Source: Pleurotus djamor (Eukaryota; Basidiomycota; Agaricomycetes; Agaricales; Pleurotaceae). Taken from it: 26,122 nucleotides of DNA. Location of the stretch: assembly GCA_029747585.1 (NCBI GenBank), contig JAPEVF010000643.1, forward strand, positions 1-26,122. The letters are read 5' to 3'. The notes under the pieces were generated by a model. The model did not search any database and was not told where the DNA came from. It saw only the letters and a program-made list of their open reading frames with translations. Every line of letters starts with the position of its first letter. The stretch's first letter is position 1. Of the stretch, positions 11,075-20,571 are shown piece by piece. The translations under genes and the position numbers were made by a program.

Positions 11075-11859
11075 CTTTTGGAACACACAGACCCCCATGA
11101 AGCCATATCAGCTCGAGTGAAAGACAGCGAGCTACTCACGTTGCCAGGCAACCGGTCAAGTAGCGTTTGCGAGTCGAATGGCCCAATTGAACTGTAGGTG
11201 AATTGGAAGGCAACTCATTCACATTCCTCTTTATCGATATCTCCGCTCATCGTTTCTTCCTGACAGCGACTGGTCTGCCATGTCTGTTTACCTCTCCAGC
11301 ATATTCGTATCGACAGCTCAGAAACCTCCATGTCTACCCTAGAGTACGCCCCACGAAGTCGTACTAATCCTGACCTGCGCTGATCCGTTCGTCACCATCC
11401 AGCACCCTACGGTCCACGGACACATAAGGCTCATTTACTGGAGGCTGTGTCTTCAGGTGGTTGAACATCCAGGTATACTTGCTTATACTGGAGTGCGGTC
11501 AACGTTCGCGACAATGTTTACACAAAGGATAGACACACATATTCACGCTTATTAACCCAGCCGTATCGCATCGAGCGCAACGGCTACTGCTGCCACATCA
11601 ACGGCGGCTCCATTCGCTTCCATCTTCCAGTGACCGCGTTCGCGGATAGTTCAAGCGGTGGGACGCTCATTAATTACCTGAGGAGGCGATTGACTCTTGA
11701 GGGAGGCTTTCCCAATATACGGAAGGAAGCCGTTGAAGCGCAAGTCTGAGGCTTAGGATGGCCGACATGGGCTTCGTATGGTGTAAAACACAGTTCAACC
11801 ACGATTCTTCATGCCGTGGCCACTATGAGGGATGGGAATGAAAGACGATGACGCTTGAG
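11075..11859. other. Gene-poor stretch with one open coding-like segment
   Basis: The first part should hold the promoter of the minus-strand F-box gene. A plus-strand segment from 11564 to the stop at 11749 is open for 61 residues and begins just after a good splice acceptor (AACCCAG). It has no internal Met and could be the last exon of a lost gene. I do not recognise the encoded peptide, which contains the words INYLRRRLTLEGGFPN. Confidence 0.3.
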
Positions 11860-13140
11860 AAACCCCTGCGTCGGAGAGAGCCGAGAATTAAGCGCCATCG
11901 GAGCGCCCAAACTGGTTACTTTTCAACTTTTCAACTACTCCATCGCTTCCATCAAACTCCAGCTTCCTCCATCGCAGCTGCACACATGTACGTTCTCAGG
12001 TATTGAATCCTTCCACTCCCAAGAGACATGCAATCAGATATTATCGGCAAGGTATGGTGTATTTTTCTGGGAATTACTATTTTCTGGCGAATCACTAAAC
12101 GAGGTTCACAGAGTTCTACTCAAAATCTGCCTGGATCGAACACCGAAAAGACATGATGTGTCAGTGTCTCCCTCGATAATGTTCATAGAGTCGTCTACGC
12201 GGCGATTTTGAGGGAGGGCTCCGGGATAGCTCTCCTCGTATGGTGCGTATTGCCCACTTTTCTTTTACGGTAGTTTCTGAGAACCATCCTAGTGACCATG
12301 CTACCTATGGATCTCGCAACCGTCGCTTTTATGTATAAACCCATGGTGCGTCAAAGGTCTCGCTTTCATGGCGTACAATTAACCAAGATCTTCCGCACGT
12401 GCAGCACGTATCCTTCCAAGGTCCATGAAGCAGCGTCAGTTCGGATCGGAGACCAGCGAGTCGTCGCGCCCAGGTTTTCTTGTGTCGTTCGTTGATAGAA
12501 GGGGAGGCAGCGAACACCACAAGCGAGAAGGGGTGTCGGGAAAGAGCCGGATCCAGCAGGAGAGGCCGCGAGACTTCGATCGTACATAGTCAAGACAAGG
12601 TGCGTCTAGTTTCCTCGTATGAACGTCTAGCTCCTCATCGATGTCTCTTTCCCAGTATATGCATTTTAAGGCTTCGCATCATCGCGCCTGCGACTGTCGT
12701 ATCAATGAAGTAGACCCATTCGTCGCTTTTCCTCACGACACAGGGCGGCTGCTTGACTCCAACAGAGGGATACAAGCCGAGAAGAGAAGAATGAGAAGAC
12801 CCGAGGGAAGTTGGCGAAGACGTTGACGAAGTACTAGTGTCTTGTTGGGATGTCAACGCTCAACGTTCAACGTTCAACGTTCAAAACCGACGCTCTGGAT
12901 CATGGACTTGCTGTACCGAATTCTTATGGTCCTCTCTTGTCCATCCTCCCTTCCCCGTACCACCATCAGCAACACCAGGCTGCGACGTTGCTGCTGCAGT
13001 TCCGCCCCTCTGTTTATCCCTCTCTGACCCCATGGTTTCTCCGTAGCATATCCAACTTCAGCGCGCGACATTTCCACCGAAGGCGAGGATTCTTAGAGGC
13101 ATACCCCCAAACCTATGAAATTACCGTTCCCGGAGTCTGC
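11860..13140 (+). pseudogene. Decayed F-box/LRR-type gene, copy 2
   Basis: The open patch at 11855-12211 includes APKLVTFQLF and LPPSQLHTCTFSGI, which look like the leucine-rich C-terminal part of fungal F-box proteins and align with the ANLPPSQ patch of copy 1. Downstream landmarks match copy 1 in the same order: GATCTTCCGCA..TGCAGC (12386-12404), VSCWDV coded around 12834-12852, CTGCGACG.TGCTGCTG (about 12979), and GTAGCATATCCAAC (13043-13056). Stops and frameshifts interrupt every frame. A short CAACGTT expansion lies just after the VSCWDV codons. The F-box origin is inferred; the paralogy of the two segments is directly visible. Confidence 0.5.
12854..12881 (+). repeat. Tandem 7-bp repeat, four units
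   Basis: The units are one CAACGCT followed by three CAACGTT. The array is absent at the matching place in copy 1, so it expanded after the two copies separated. Unit length is not a multiple of three. Confidence 0.85.
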
Positions 13141-13317
13141 TCAAGACCCCAGTCGCGATGAAGACCTCCAATTTCGTTCGACGTCAATTCGCATCAGGAA
13201 AACCTAGTTTAGCGAGAAGCCTAGCAAATCTGATCCACAATAAGTATGTACTAATAAAATCATTCAAATCAATAAAAGTGCTTTAGAAGGATTTGAAAAT
13301 AGGCTATATCTCACCTA

Positions 13318-13517
13318 TAGCTTTTTCTGGCTTTATCTATCTCTGCAAAGATTTCATAAGAAGATACTCTAGTGCCGTCTCTTTTTATAGCTTTTCAAAG
13401 ATTTTGTTCTCAGACATCCCACTATCTCTTGCTTTTACTAGCTTTCTGTCACTTTCCCTTAATGAATGAAAGCTGCCAGCCAATTTCCTAGCTTTTCATA
13501 GCTGTAGCTGGCTTTCA
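13318..13517 (-). repeat. AGCTTTT subterminal repeats, left arm of element B
   Basis: Copies of AGCTTTT or AGCTTT occur near 13319, 13389, 13440 and 13490, with looser GGCTTT variants between them. They are the reverse-complement form of the AAAAGCT words in element A and support the assignment of both to one family. Confidence 0.6.
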
Positions 13518-13786
13518 AATCATAATATTGTTAATGCAAATATTATAGAAACCACCAATGACTTATATTTGAAAAAGGCAAGTCTTTTTGCTTAACCCAC
13601 AGATACTCAATCATCTAGTAAAGAGATGTTCATTTGAATTTGGTCGTATCATAGTTCCAATTAAAGAAATTTCCCTAATAGGAAAAGTAATTGAATTTCC
13701 TAAACTAGAAGGTTGACTATAAATGACTTTACTTAAAATGGAAATTGTAATTCCGGCATCACGGCGCATGATGGCCAACATCCGTA

Positions 13787-13794
13787 ATTATGTG
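13787..13794 (+). repeat. Target-site duplication, left (ATTATGTG)
   Basis: These eight bases directly precede the left inverted repeat of the hAT element and are repeated exactly at 17700-17707. An 8-bp duplication is the hallmark of hAT insertion. Confidence 0.95.
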
Positions 13795-13811
13795 TAGTGT
13801 TGCCGCAGAGC
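13795..13811 (+). repeat. hAT terminal inverted repeat, left
   Basis: These 17 bases pair with 17683-17699 in inverted orientation with one mismatch, at position 14. Confidence 0.93.
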
Positions 13812-13857
13812 GAAGTTCAGCGGAACTTCAGCTTTCGACCCTGAACGACTGAAGTCC

Positions 13858-13871
13858 GCTTCAGCGCCCAA
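13858..13871 (+). repeat. hAT subterminal inverted repeat, left
   Basis: GCTTCAGCGCCCAA is repeated exactly in inverted orientation at 17645-17658. Related CTTCAG/CTGAAG words lie around both ends. In hAT elements such subterminal motifs bind the transposase N-terminal zinc finger; that role is inferred here. Confidence 0.8.
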
Positions 13872-13979
13872 CATGGAACACTTCACTCAGCAGCTCCGAA
13901 GTGATACCGGTTGCGGCTCATGGGTATAGGAGGATCGCGAGGGGGCATTGATTAAGGCTGTATGTACTACATTATGAAT

Positions 13980-16900
13980 TTATGAGTCTGAATCAAAGAT
14001 TTCCCCGGCTTGGACCACCCCGAAAGTCCCATCGAGGAGAGCCTCAACATCTCTCTCACGCCGTTCAGCAACGAAACGATGCAAGTCATTCGGATCCGCG
14101 TCGAGGGAGAGTAATTCATCCTCCCGGGCAATATAGTGGTCGGTGAAGGATAAGCCTTTTCGTTCCGCGCGGTAGGTGAACTTCAAAAATTGAAGGACTT
14201 CCATGGTCATCGAGGAAAGGCGTGAACGCCGCAGGGTATCGGTTTCCTTGGCGGACGAGAAGACGCGCTCGCATGAGACGGAGGATGCCTGCATGGGCAT
14301 GACATCAACCGCCACCTTGAAAATGAGAGGGTATGCGCGGCGGTGCTCTCGGGACTATGTGTTGAAAGGGTCAATGACACCGAGAATAGATGTAAATTGA
14401 ATGATTACTCACGTTCCAGAATTCAACAAGGTCGAAGTCATCAAGTTCATCAGTGTTAGTGATGATGCCAGCAGCGAGCCACTGCTCGATCTCCTTTAAA
14501 ACCACTGCCCTGTCCTGTGCGGCTAATTCTTCTGGAGTCATGGTTGAAGGTTGGTCGGATGCAGGCGCAGCCTCACTAGTGGTTGAGCTAACGTTTGAAT
14601 CAAGGGACGAGGTCGATAATGAGCGCTGTAGGTTGGTGAGCTTTGCTATCCCCGAGCGTTGGTTCTTTGCGGCTCTCGAGACGATGCGGGCTGGACTGCG
14701 ATTGGTGGGAACTGTGGGGGGAGTGACGTTCTCGTGAGAGGAGGGGGTAGCAACACGGGAAGCCTTCTGATGGGTAAGCATCTATGCGAGACCATTTGAA
14801 GATATAACCATGAGTGAGTTGATAATAAAAGATTGAAACAAGTCACCTACCGCGTCTTCCAGCCACTTTCGAGCCGTTTGTACCTCATTGACATCCGTGA
14901 CTTTGGAGAGCTTGATTACAGGGTTGATGGCCATGGCGAGAACATAGAAGCGAGTGGTTTTTGATTTGGAAACATATTCTTGAATTTTTGAGATGGCAGC
15001 GGAGATGGCAGGGACCAAACGCGGCAAGCGAGACTTCAAATCCTCAAGGATAGAGATGAGCATATCATAGAGAGGGATGACGACAGAAAGGGAAGGTGTC
15101 TGCTCTGCGGAAACAATCTCTTGAACTTCATGGAAGATTCTGAGGAACGTGTGTATCTCTTCAAGAAGGTGGATTTCGACCGACGAAAGTAAAAGGCTTT
15201 CTATGTCGCTTGGAGCAGTGGCGGCAAATTTCTCGATTGCCTAGCAGTGAAACAGATCAGTTGGACGGATTCCGGACTATGGATGGACTCACAGGGTAGA
15301 GCTCCAGCATGCGATCAATCATCNAAAAAAGTCGATGACCAACGGACATCCATGTCACGCAGGAGTTGAACAACACGTATCGGAAGCTCACCAAAGGCCC
15401 CTGCCTCATTTCCTGCCTTGATCGTCTCAGCAAAAGCCTCACGACGCTGTCCAGATGCGCGGCAGGCTGATATCAACTTCCTGGCAAGTGAGATCACATC
15501 AATTTGAAGGGCGGAAGCATCCGGATTGTCGTCGTTTAAGAGAGTAGAGGTCCAGTCATCGAGGTTATCTTCAAAGACTTCATCATCTCTTACTTCGGTA
15601 TCGCCCAAGGGGAAGTGGCCAACATGTCGCAGTCCAGTCTTGACAGCGATGTTGATGACGTGAGGAAAGCAACTAGTCAACGTTGCCGATTAGGGTTCTG
15701 GAATAGGGAAGATAGGAGTGACTCACCGAATTCGATTGGCTTCTTTGTCAAACTCAATTCCCTTCTCGTTGAGCATCAGAGCGAGATGCTCCATCAGAGT
15801 ATCGTTGCTTGATGCATTGTCCATCGTGATGGCGCCGATCTATAAGCCATAGCTCAGGTATCCGAATGGAAAGATCATCCAACTGACACTTACTTTACCC
15901 AATAGCTTCGCATCTTCAAGTACTTCGTAGAATCTTTCTGCCAGGTTTTTTCCTGTATGCGCACCCTTGATATGACGGAATGCAAGCAAGCGAGAGCGTA
16001 GAACCAGGCGGCCACTGGATACCTTTGCCATGTAATGCGCAGTGATGCCAAGGAAACCCTCGAGAGTACTACGAGACCAAGCATCAGCGGTAAATGAGAC
16101 ACGTCCTGCCTCTGGTTTCTATCAAAGGGAGATGTTTACAAGAAGTATATTTACGCATGAAGTAGGACTGACCTGCATTTCCTCGATTAGCTCGAGGTAC
16201 TTAGCCTGAAATGCCGCGACGATGAGTTTGGAAAGCTTTGTCCGATGTGGGATCTGACTCTTGTTGAGGTTTCCGATCCCCACAAAGGCAAGGAGATCAC
16301 GTAGCTCCTCGCTATCTACAATGTTCATTGACTATTGAAACAGAGGGATCAGAATTATACAAGACAAACATGATTTTTAGACACACCTGATCCGTTGCAG
16401 CGCACCAGCGAACCAATCTCTCGAAAAAGCCTTCCAATGAGAATCCTTCGTCGATCTCATCGTCTCGGTTTGCGTTTTGATGCTCGTTGTTGGACCAGCC
16501 GCGAAGCTGATTACTACGAACCACGACCGAATATTGTTGTGCGTGGTAGGTGCGAAGGTGGTGGCGGATGTTCTTCACTTGACCGTGACCGTTTTTCCAT
16601 ACACTCCACTTCTTCGCACCGCTGAAAATAAAATCAGTAGATGTTTGAACGTAGATGGGAATTTACTTACATACAAAGCCGGCAGGTCAGATAATCGCTG
16701 CCTTTGGGCCGTTCCTCAAAATGTTTGTCCTCAGGGATAGCCGAGGGGCAGTCGGCTCGAGAACGCGAAGGGACTGGCCAAACAAAGTACCAGACATCAG
16801 TTGATGTATTGGTACTCGTTTTTTCTCTGGGTTTCTTCTCGGATTGAAGGGAGCGAAAGAGTGGGTGGGACGGGGTGGTGCTGGGAAGTGCCTGAGAAGG

Positions 16901-17347
16901 ACCAACACCGGTAGCTGCAACTTCGGGGGCGGCAGTTGACGCAGTTGCTTGGGCCACCTGTCCGGGGATTGGCGGCTCGTTCTCCTTGTGTTTGTGTCGC
17001 TTCGAAGATGGCGCGGATGATGTGTTGGGATTTCGAGTCCGTTTACGAGTATTGGCGCTAGGGGGTCCCTGAGCTTGAGTGAGGTTGTGGAATTCGAACT
17101 GAAACGTTTGCTGAGGATTGTGGGGCCCCGGATGAGCTCCATTCCACTGGTAGGTCAGACCATGAGGCTGGTAGTGAGGACCTTGTGCGTTGTAGCCTGG
17201 TGGAGGAGGTAGTACGGGGAGATGAAGGCCATAAGCCGTGTGTGGATGGCCGTTCCATGGCATGAACGGTTGAGTGAGAGGAGTGGGAGGGGGGGCATGT
17301 TGACTTGGGGCATTTTGCGTCGAGAATGGGGGGTTAGCTTCGTCCAT
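13980..17347 (-). CDS. hAT transposase (BED-type zinc finger, RNase H-like core, hATC dimerisation domain)
   Basis: Nine exons (17347-16671, 16621-16387, 16331-16173, 16118-15894, 15839-15727, 15672-15293, 15240-14851, 14781-14413, 14354-13980) with GT-AG introns join in frame to about 973 residues, provided the N at 15324 is not a real base. A Pro-rich, low-complexity N-terminus precedes a BED-type finger split by intron 1 (C222..C225, H247, H252). Core motifs are FTADAWS and TMDNASSND, likely holding the first two catalytic Asp residues, then RCFPHVIN and DVRWSSTF. The C-terminus has the hATC signature MPMQASSVSCERVFSSAKETD. It cuts and pastes the surrounding element. The ATG at 17347 is the first in frame; the open frame continues upstream only from a GTG. 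Confidence 0.92.
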
Positions 17348-17644
17348 TGGTGACGCAGATATCCAGGAAAATGGTTGCAATTTATGTTTTTTCGATTTTT
17401 TCGATGCTTTTCGACAAAATTCCACCGGTGTTTTAGGTAGCCGGAGTGTCGGGCGTCGTCAAGCAAGCTACTAGTGCACTCAAGGACGGACTCATAGTCT
17501 AGTAAGGTGGAACTCATTCATTGTAGGTACGAAAGGACGACGAGGACAAGTCGAAGTGTGAATAGGGGGACCTTGGTCCGTATGGAATACACGTGGTGGG
17601 AGCGCTTCGCAGCTCAGCTCGCTTCAGCTACGCCGAAAACCTTT

Positions 17645-17658
17645 TTGGGCGCTGAAGC
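17645..17658 (-). repeat. hAT subterminal inverted repeat, right
   Basis: This is the exact reverse complement of 13858-13871 and lies 41 bases inside the right end of the element. Confidence 0.8.
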
Positions 17659-17682
17659 CGGCTTCACTTCGGAGCAGCTTGA

Positions 17683-17699
17683 GCTTTGCGGCAACACTA
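17683..17699 (-). repeat. hAT terminal inverted repeat, right
   Basis: This pairs with 13795-13811; 16 of 17 positions agree. Confidence 0.93.
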
Positions 17700-17707
17700 A
17701 TTATGTG
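17700..17707 (+). repeat. Target-site duplication, right (ATTATGTG)
   Basis: An exact direct copy of 13787-13794, abutting the right end of the hAT element. Confidence 0.95.
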
Positions 17708-18182
17708 ATTGCCACTGGACTTGAAATTTCAATCTCAGACCCGGTTTTATACGGGCTCACTTGCAGTTTATTCCGACATTCTTTTTCTTTTTCTAACTTC
17801 CACCTTCTTTAACATTGGCTTACTCGGATCTTCAACCTCTGTACGTTCTTTCCTTCTTCTCTTATTTGTATTGATAGCTTATAGCATGGTTCTTTTTTAG
17901 TAACGGTATCTTGCCATTCAAGTTCATGATTTAGTACTCAGTTGTGAGTAGTTATGCTTTGCTCATCCGGTATTGAGGGGTTGCTAGCCATATAGTTAGA
18001 TGTCATCATTAGTAGCTCCCTAGTATTTTGTTGGTAGTTGTGTAGCATCTATTGTAGCGTCAAACCATGTTTACATATATCTATAATATAATAATTTCAC
18101 TCAACATTGGATGTCTCTATTTCATATATATTTTAGCGATACAGGTTTCTTTTTGTAAAACTATGATTTCACAATCTTTTTG

Positions 18183-18364
18183 TGCTTTTACAGCTCTCCT
18201 TGCTTTGGCAACTCTTAGTAAGTGACTTATCTTTAGGTAGATTTTAGTAACTTGTGACAAATGTACAAAGATTTTGGAGATTTTTTGAGTCGTTACTTTG
18301 GGCATACCTTTCTTTTGTAGCTTTGTAATCTCTTGGACCTTTTGTTAGCTTTTGGTAGCTTTAC
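18183..18364 (-). repeat. AGCTTTT subterminal repeats, right arm of element B
   Basis: Words such as TAGCTTTG (18318), TAGCTTTTGG (18346) and TAGCTTTAC (18356) cluster within 200 bases of the right end of element B, mirroring the left arm of element A. Confidence 0.6.
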
Positions 18365-18398
18365 TTGGCTCCTCCTCACAATGGGGTTTTCCTGATGC

Positions 18399-19936
18399 CG
18401 ACCTAATCCTGGAACCTCGCGCACATGAGAATTACCTCAATAACGATACAACCATCGCATCTTTTATCAAATTCAATTGTTCAGAGGTGGAACAGAACTT
18501 CCTTGCAAAGCACAGAAAGGAGAAAGCCATGGTTGGGGAGTCGAGCTGGAGCCCTCGCCGTTGTCGGCTGGTCCGTTGGATCTGGTACTGGGAGCCATCT
18601 TTGGCAATTGTATGCGTATCGAATGGTTTTGATATTGGAATAACGCCTAAGGCGTGTTGTGCGTATTACTGATTATCGCCTTTAGCGTATCGTCGCAGAG
18701 AATATATGTTGCCTGTGGTGGATCGCAGGAGGAATTGTTCCCAATATTAGGTGAACTTGCGCGTGCGTTCGTTTTCCAGAGTTATGCGGGGCCCATAACC
18801 TGTTAACTGGTAACCGCGATACTCAGTGGACGTACGGTGCAAGCTTGTTTGTATTCATACCTGGTAACCGCGATACTAGATACACGGTCAGCTATGGTAC
18901 AGGGGGATTGGGAGGAATGGTTCTTACCTCAGTGGACGTACGGTGCAAGCTGAGGAAGCAAGCGCCGACGCACACTGAGGATGTATCCTACGAGTACGTA
19001 AGCATGTCAGACACTTCATGTCAACACGTTTCCCACTCCTCCACGCACGAAGCTCAAACTGACACTCATTTGCAGACGCCGCCCCTTCGGGATACTCATG
19101 CCCAGGCCAAATCATTCGGCCGCTCTCAAATCAGCTCCTCGCGCACACCAGAGCAAAACCACCGCATGCACACCCATCGCACTATCCGCCACACCAAGAG
19201 GGCGCGTCGAGGGCTCTCCTTTCCGGAGTAGCTCTCACAGCGCCCTCACCCCGTGAGACTGAGGCGAGGATCAGTGGGCCGACGTTTTCCCATTGTAATC
19301 ACTATGTATTATCTGCAATGGCGAAGCAATCGAACATTTATTTCTTTCTCATTCAGCCTGTGTGATATTAGCCCTTCTCTGAGAGCCTTTGAAAGTTTAT
19401 TTTAACGCTTCGTTCGCTTTCCAACAACGTGAAGCGAGTTCAAACCCCTGTCTTTATCGTAGGATGTGTCGATCAACAATACCTAACATTCAGAGGAGGG
19501 GAAGCAGCAGGTAAACGCATGGAGATCTCCATGGGATCTTTACGGCATCTGAAAGGTTCATGGATTCGAAGGGAGAGAGACATCGAAATAGGGCCCATAT
19601 ACGAAGAGTTCGCTGTGATGCACTGACCGGGAAGTAGGAAGTAAGATATAAGCGCCAGGCGCGTAGCTTCATTAATATTAGACCGTTACTGGGGAGGACG
19701 CGAACTACGAAGCTTCGTGTCCAGTGGATCCCCCACTTTTATTCCTTATTTCTGGCCACTACACACATATGGTACAAGACGTCCGATTATCAGAACAGCC
19801 CCAAGGCAGTGTAGCAAAAAGTTTGAGTTGACCTCTCGGAGATCTGGACAGCAGAGCAGGGACCATTGTATATTTTGAGGCTTATATAACGGCGCAAAGA
19901 AACGCGGTCATAAAATTTTCTATTGATGGTGTTGTA
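18399..19936. other. Gene-poor stretch with a possible gene fragment
   Basis: Directly after element B a plus-strand frame (about 18400-18560) encodes a plausible coding patch (NYLNNDTTIASFIKF, then a charged stretch). Another frame continues with a hydrophobic Gly-rich segment (GALAVVGWSVGSG) coded near 18550-18600. This looks like an exon interrupted by a frameshift, or the 3' part of a gene cut by element B; I do not recognise the family. An open frame at 18845-19231 has a His/Thr-rich, low-complexity product and is doubtful. Nothing further is supported up to the ankyrin gene, whose stop is at 19937. Confidence 0.35.
18807..18951 (+). repeat. Rearranged duplicate: two paired direct repeats, one pair with a 50-bp gap
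   Basis: A 17-bp word (CTGGTAACCGCGATACT) occurs at 18807-18823 and 18861-18877. A 24-bp word, with core GGACGTACGGTGCAAGC, occurs at 18822-18845 and 18928-18951. In the first copy the two words are joined and share the bases CT. In the second they are separated by 50 bases. This fits a local duplication in which one copy lost the 50-bp middle by a CT microhomology deletion. Confidence 0.85.
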
Positions 19937-20571
19937 TTACTGCACACCGCTGATGGTCATCCTCGCAATCTGACCGTCCGCGTCTTCTATCTCGACCTGG
20001 ATATCCTTTGCAGAAGCATCGAGGCCTTCGGGTTCGTCGGCATCCTCTTCTCCTTCCTTAGTATCCCCCGCCGCATCGAGGTTCATCATCTCTACCAGCC
20101 ATTTCGCACCTTCGTCCCAACCTGCTAGTTCAGCTTCGCCCAAAGGTGTGTGCCCTGCAGCATTTTTTATATCGATCAGATCAACACCGGGTCCCGCTTC
20201 GAATTTGACTAATGCCTGGACAACATCGAGGTGTGCATTCAAGGCCGCCCAGTGCAAGGGCGTTGATCCTGCGTTATTTTGGGCAGATAAAAGCGATGAT
20301 GGGATGATCGGAAACAGGTAGTTGAGTAGGTCTACATAGTTAATCTTCTCAGACTTCAGCGTTTCTCTCGATTGAAGGTAGCTTGGCAGTGAAACTCACC
20401 TAGATGGCCGTTCCCGCATGTCATGTGCAACACAGTGTTCCCGCCGTCATCTTTGATGGTGGAGAGGACGTCGTGACCAAAGTTCTTGACGAACTGTTGT
20501 AAGTCTTCGAGATCACCGTATCTGCACGCCAGGAGGATGTCATCTTTTTCTTCATCAGTTGGGACTGACAT
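19937..20571 (-). CDS. YAR1: Yar1-like ankyrin-repeat protein
   Basis: Two exons (20571-20400 and 20331-19937) split by a 68-base intron encode 188 residues. Ankyrin-type signatures appear in order: GDLEDLQQFV, then DDGGNTVLHMTCGNGHLDLL (completed across the intron), AGSTPLHWAALNAHLDVVQALV and AAGHTPLGEAELAGW. They are followed by an acidic tail rich in Asp and Glu. Length, repeat number and acidic tail match the yeast Yar1 family, a dedicated chaperone that binds the small-subunit ribosomal protein uS3 (Rps3) on its way to the nucleus. The start at MSVPTDEEKDD is chosen because the family begins just before the first repeat; an upstream in-frame Met at 20685 is less likely. The gene is divergent from the membrane protein at 21141. 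The function is inferred from family resemblance. Confidence 0.82.

Larger units (their letters stand above)
13795..17699 (-). mobile_element. Complete hAT-superfamily DNA transposon, 3905 bp
   Basis: The left end is TAGTGTTGCCGCAGAGC and the right end, read inward, is TAGTGTTGCCGCAAAGC: 16 of 17 bases match. A perfect 8-bp direct duplication, ATTATGTG, flanks the element. An inner inverted repeat GCTTCAGCGCCCAA lies at 13858-13871 with its complement at 17645-17658. Between the ends is one transposase gene on the minus strand. The perfect target duplication, nearly perfect ends and open transposase indicate a fairly recent insertion that could be autonomous. It sits inside element B, so it is younger than B. 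Confidence 0.95.
13191..18398. mobile_element. Element B: second copy of the element A family, interrupted by a hAT transposon
   Basis: The left end GCATCAGGAAAACC (13191-13204) is the exact reverse complement of the right end (18385-18398), and both match the ends of element A. Removing the hAT insert and one target duplication leaves about 1295 bp, close to A's 1374 bp. Relative to A it is inverted: TTCCGACATTC (17771-17781) and CCGGTTTTATACG (17741-17753) correspond to 1008-1018 and 1034-1046 in A, at similar distances from the ends. The arms carry AGCTTTT words, as expected for the inverted copy. No gene of its own is visible. Flanks show no clear target duplication. Confidence 0.72.

Noticed and set aside
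16667..17425. Transposase start at 17425
   Set aside because: The codon at 17425-17423 is GTG on the minus strand. The first in-frame ATG is at 17347.
18878..18927. The 50-bp gap between the repeated words as an intron
   Set aside because: No placement allowed by the CT overlap gives GT-AG ends.
19434..19446. tRNA-like B-box word GTTCAAACC
   Set aside because: The flanking bases cannot form the T-arm stem, and no matching A-box or acceptor stem is present.
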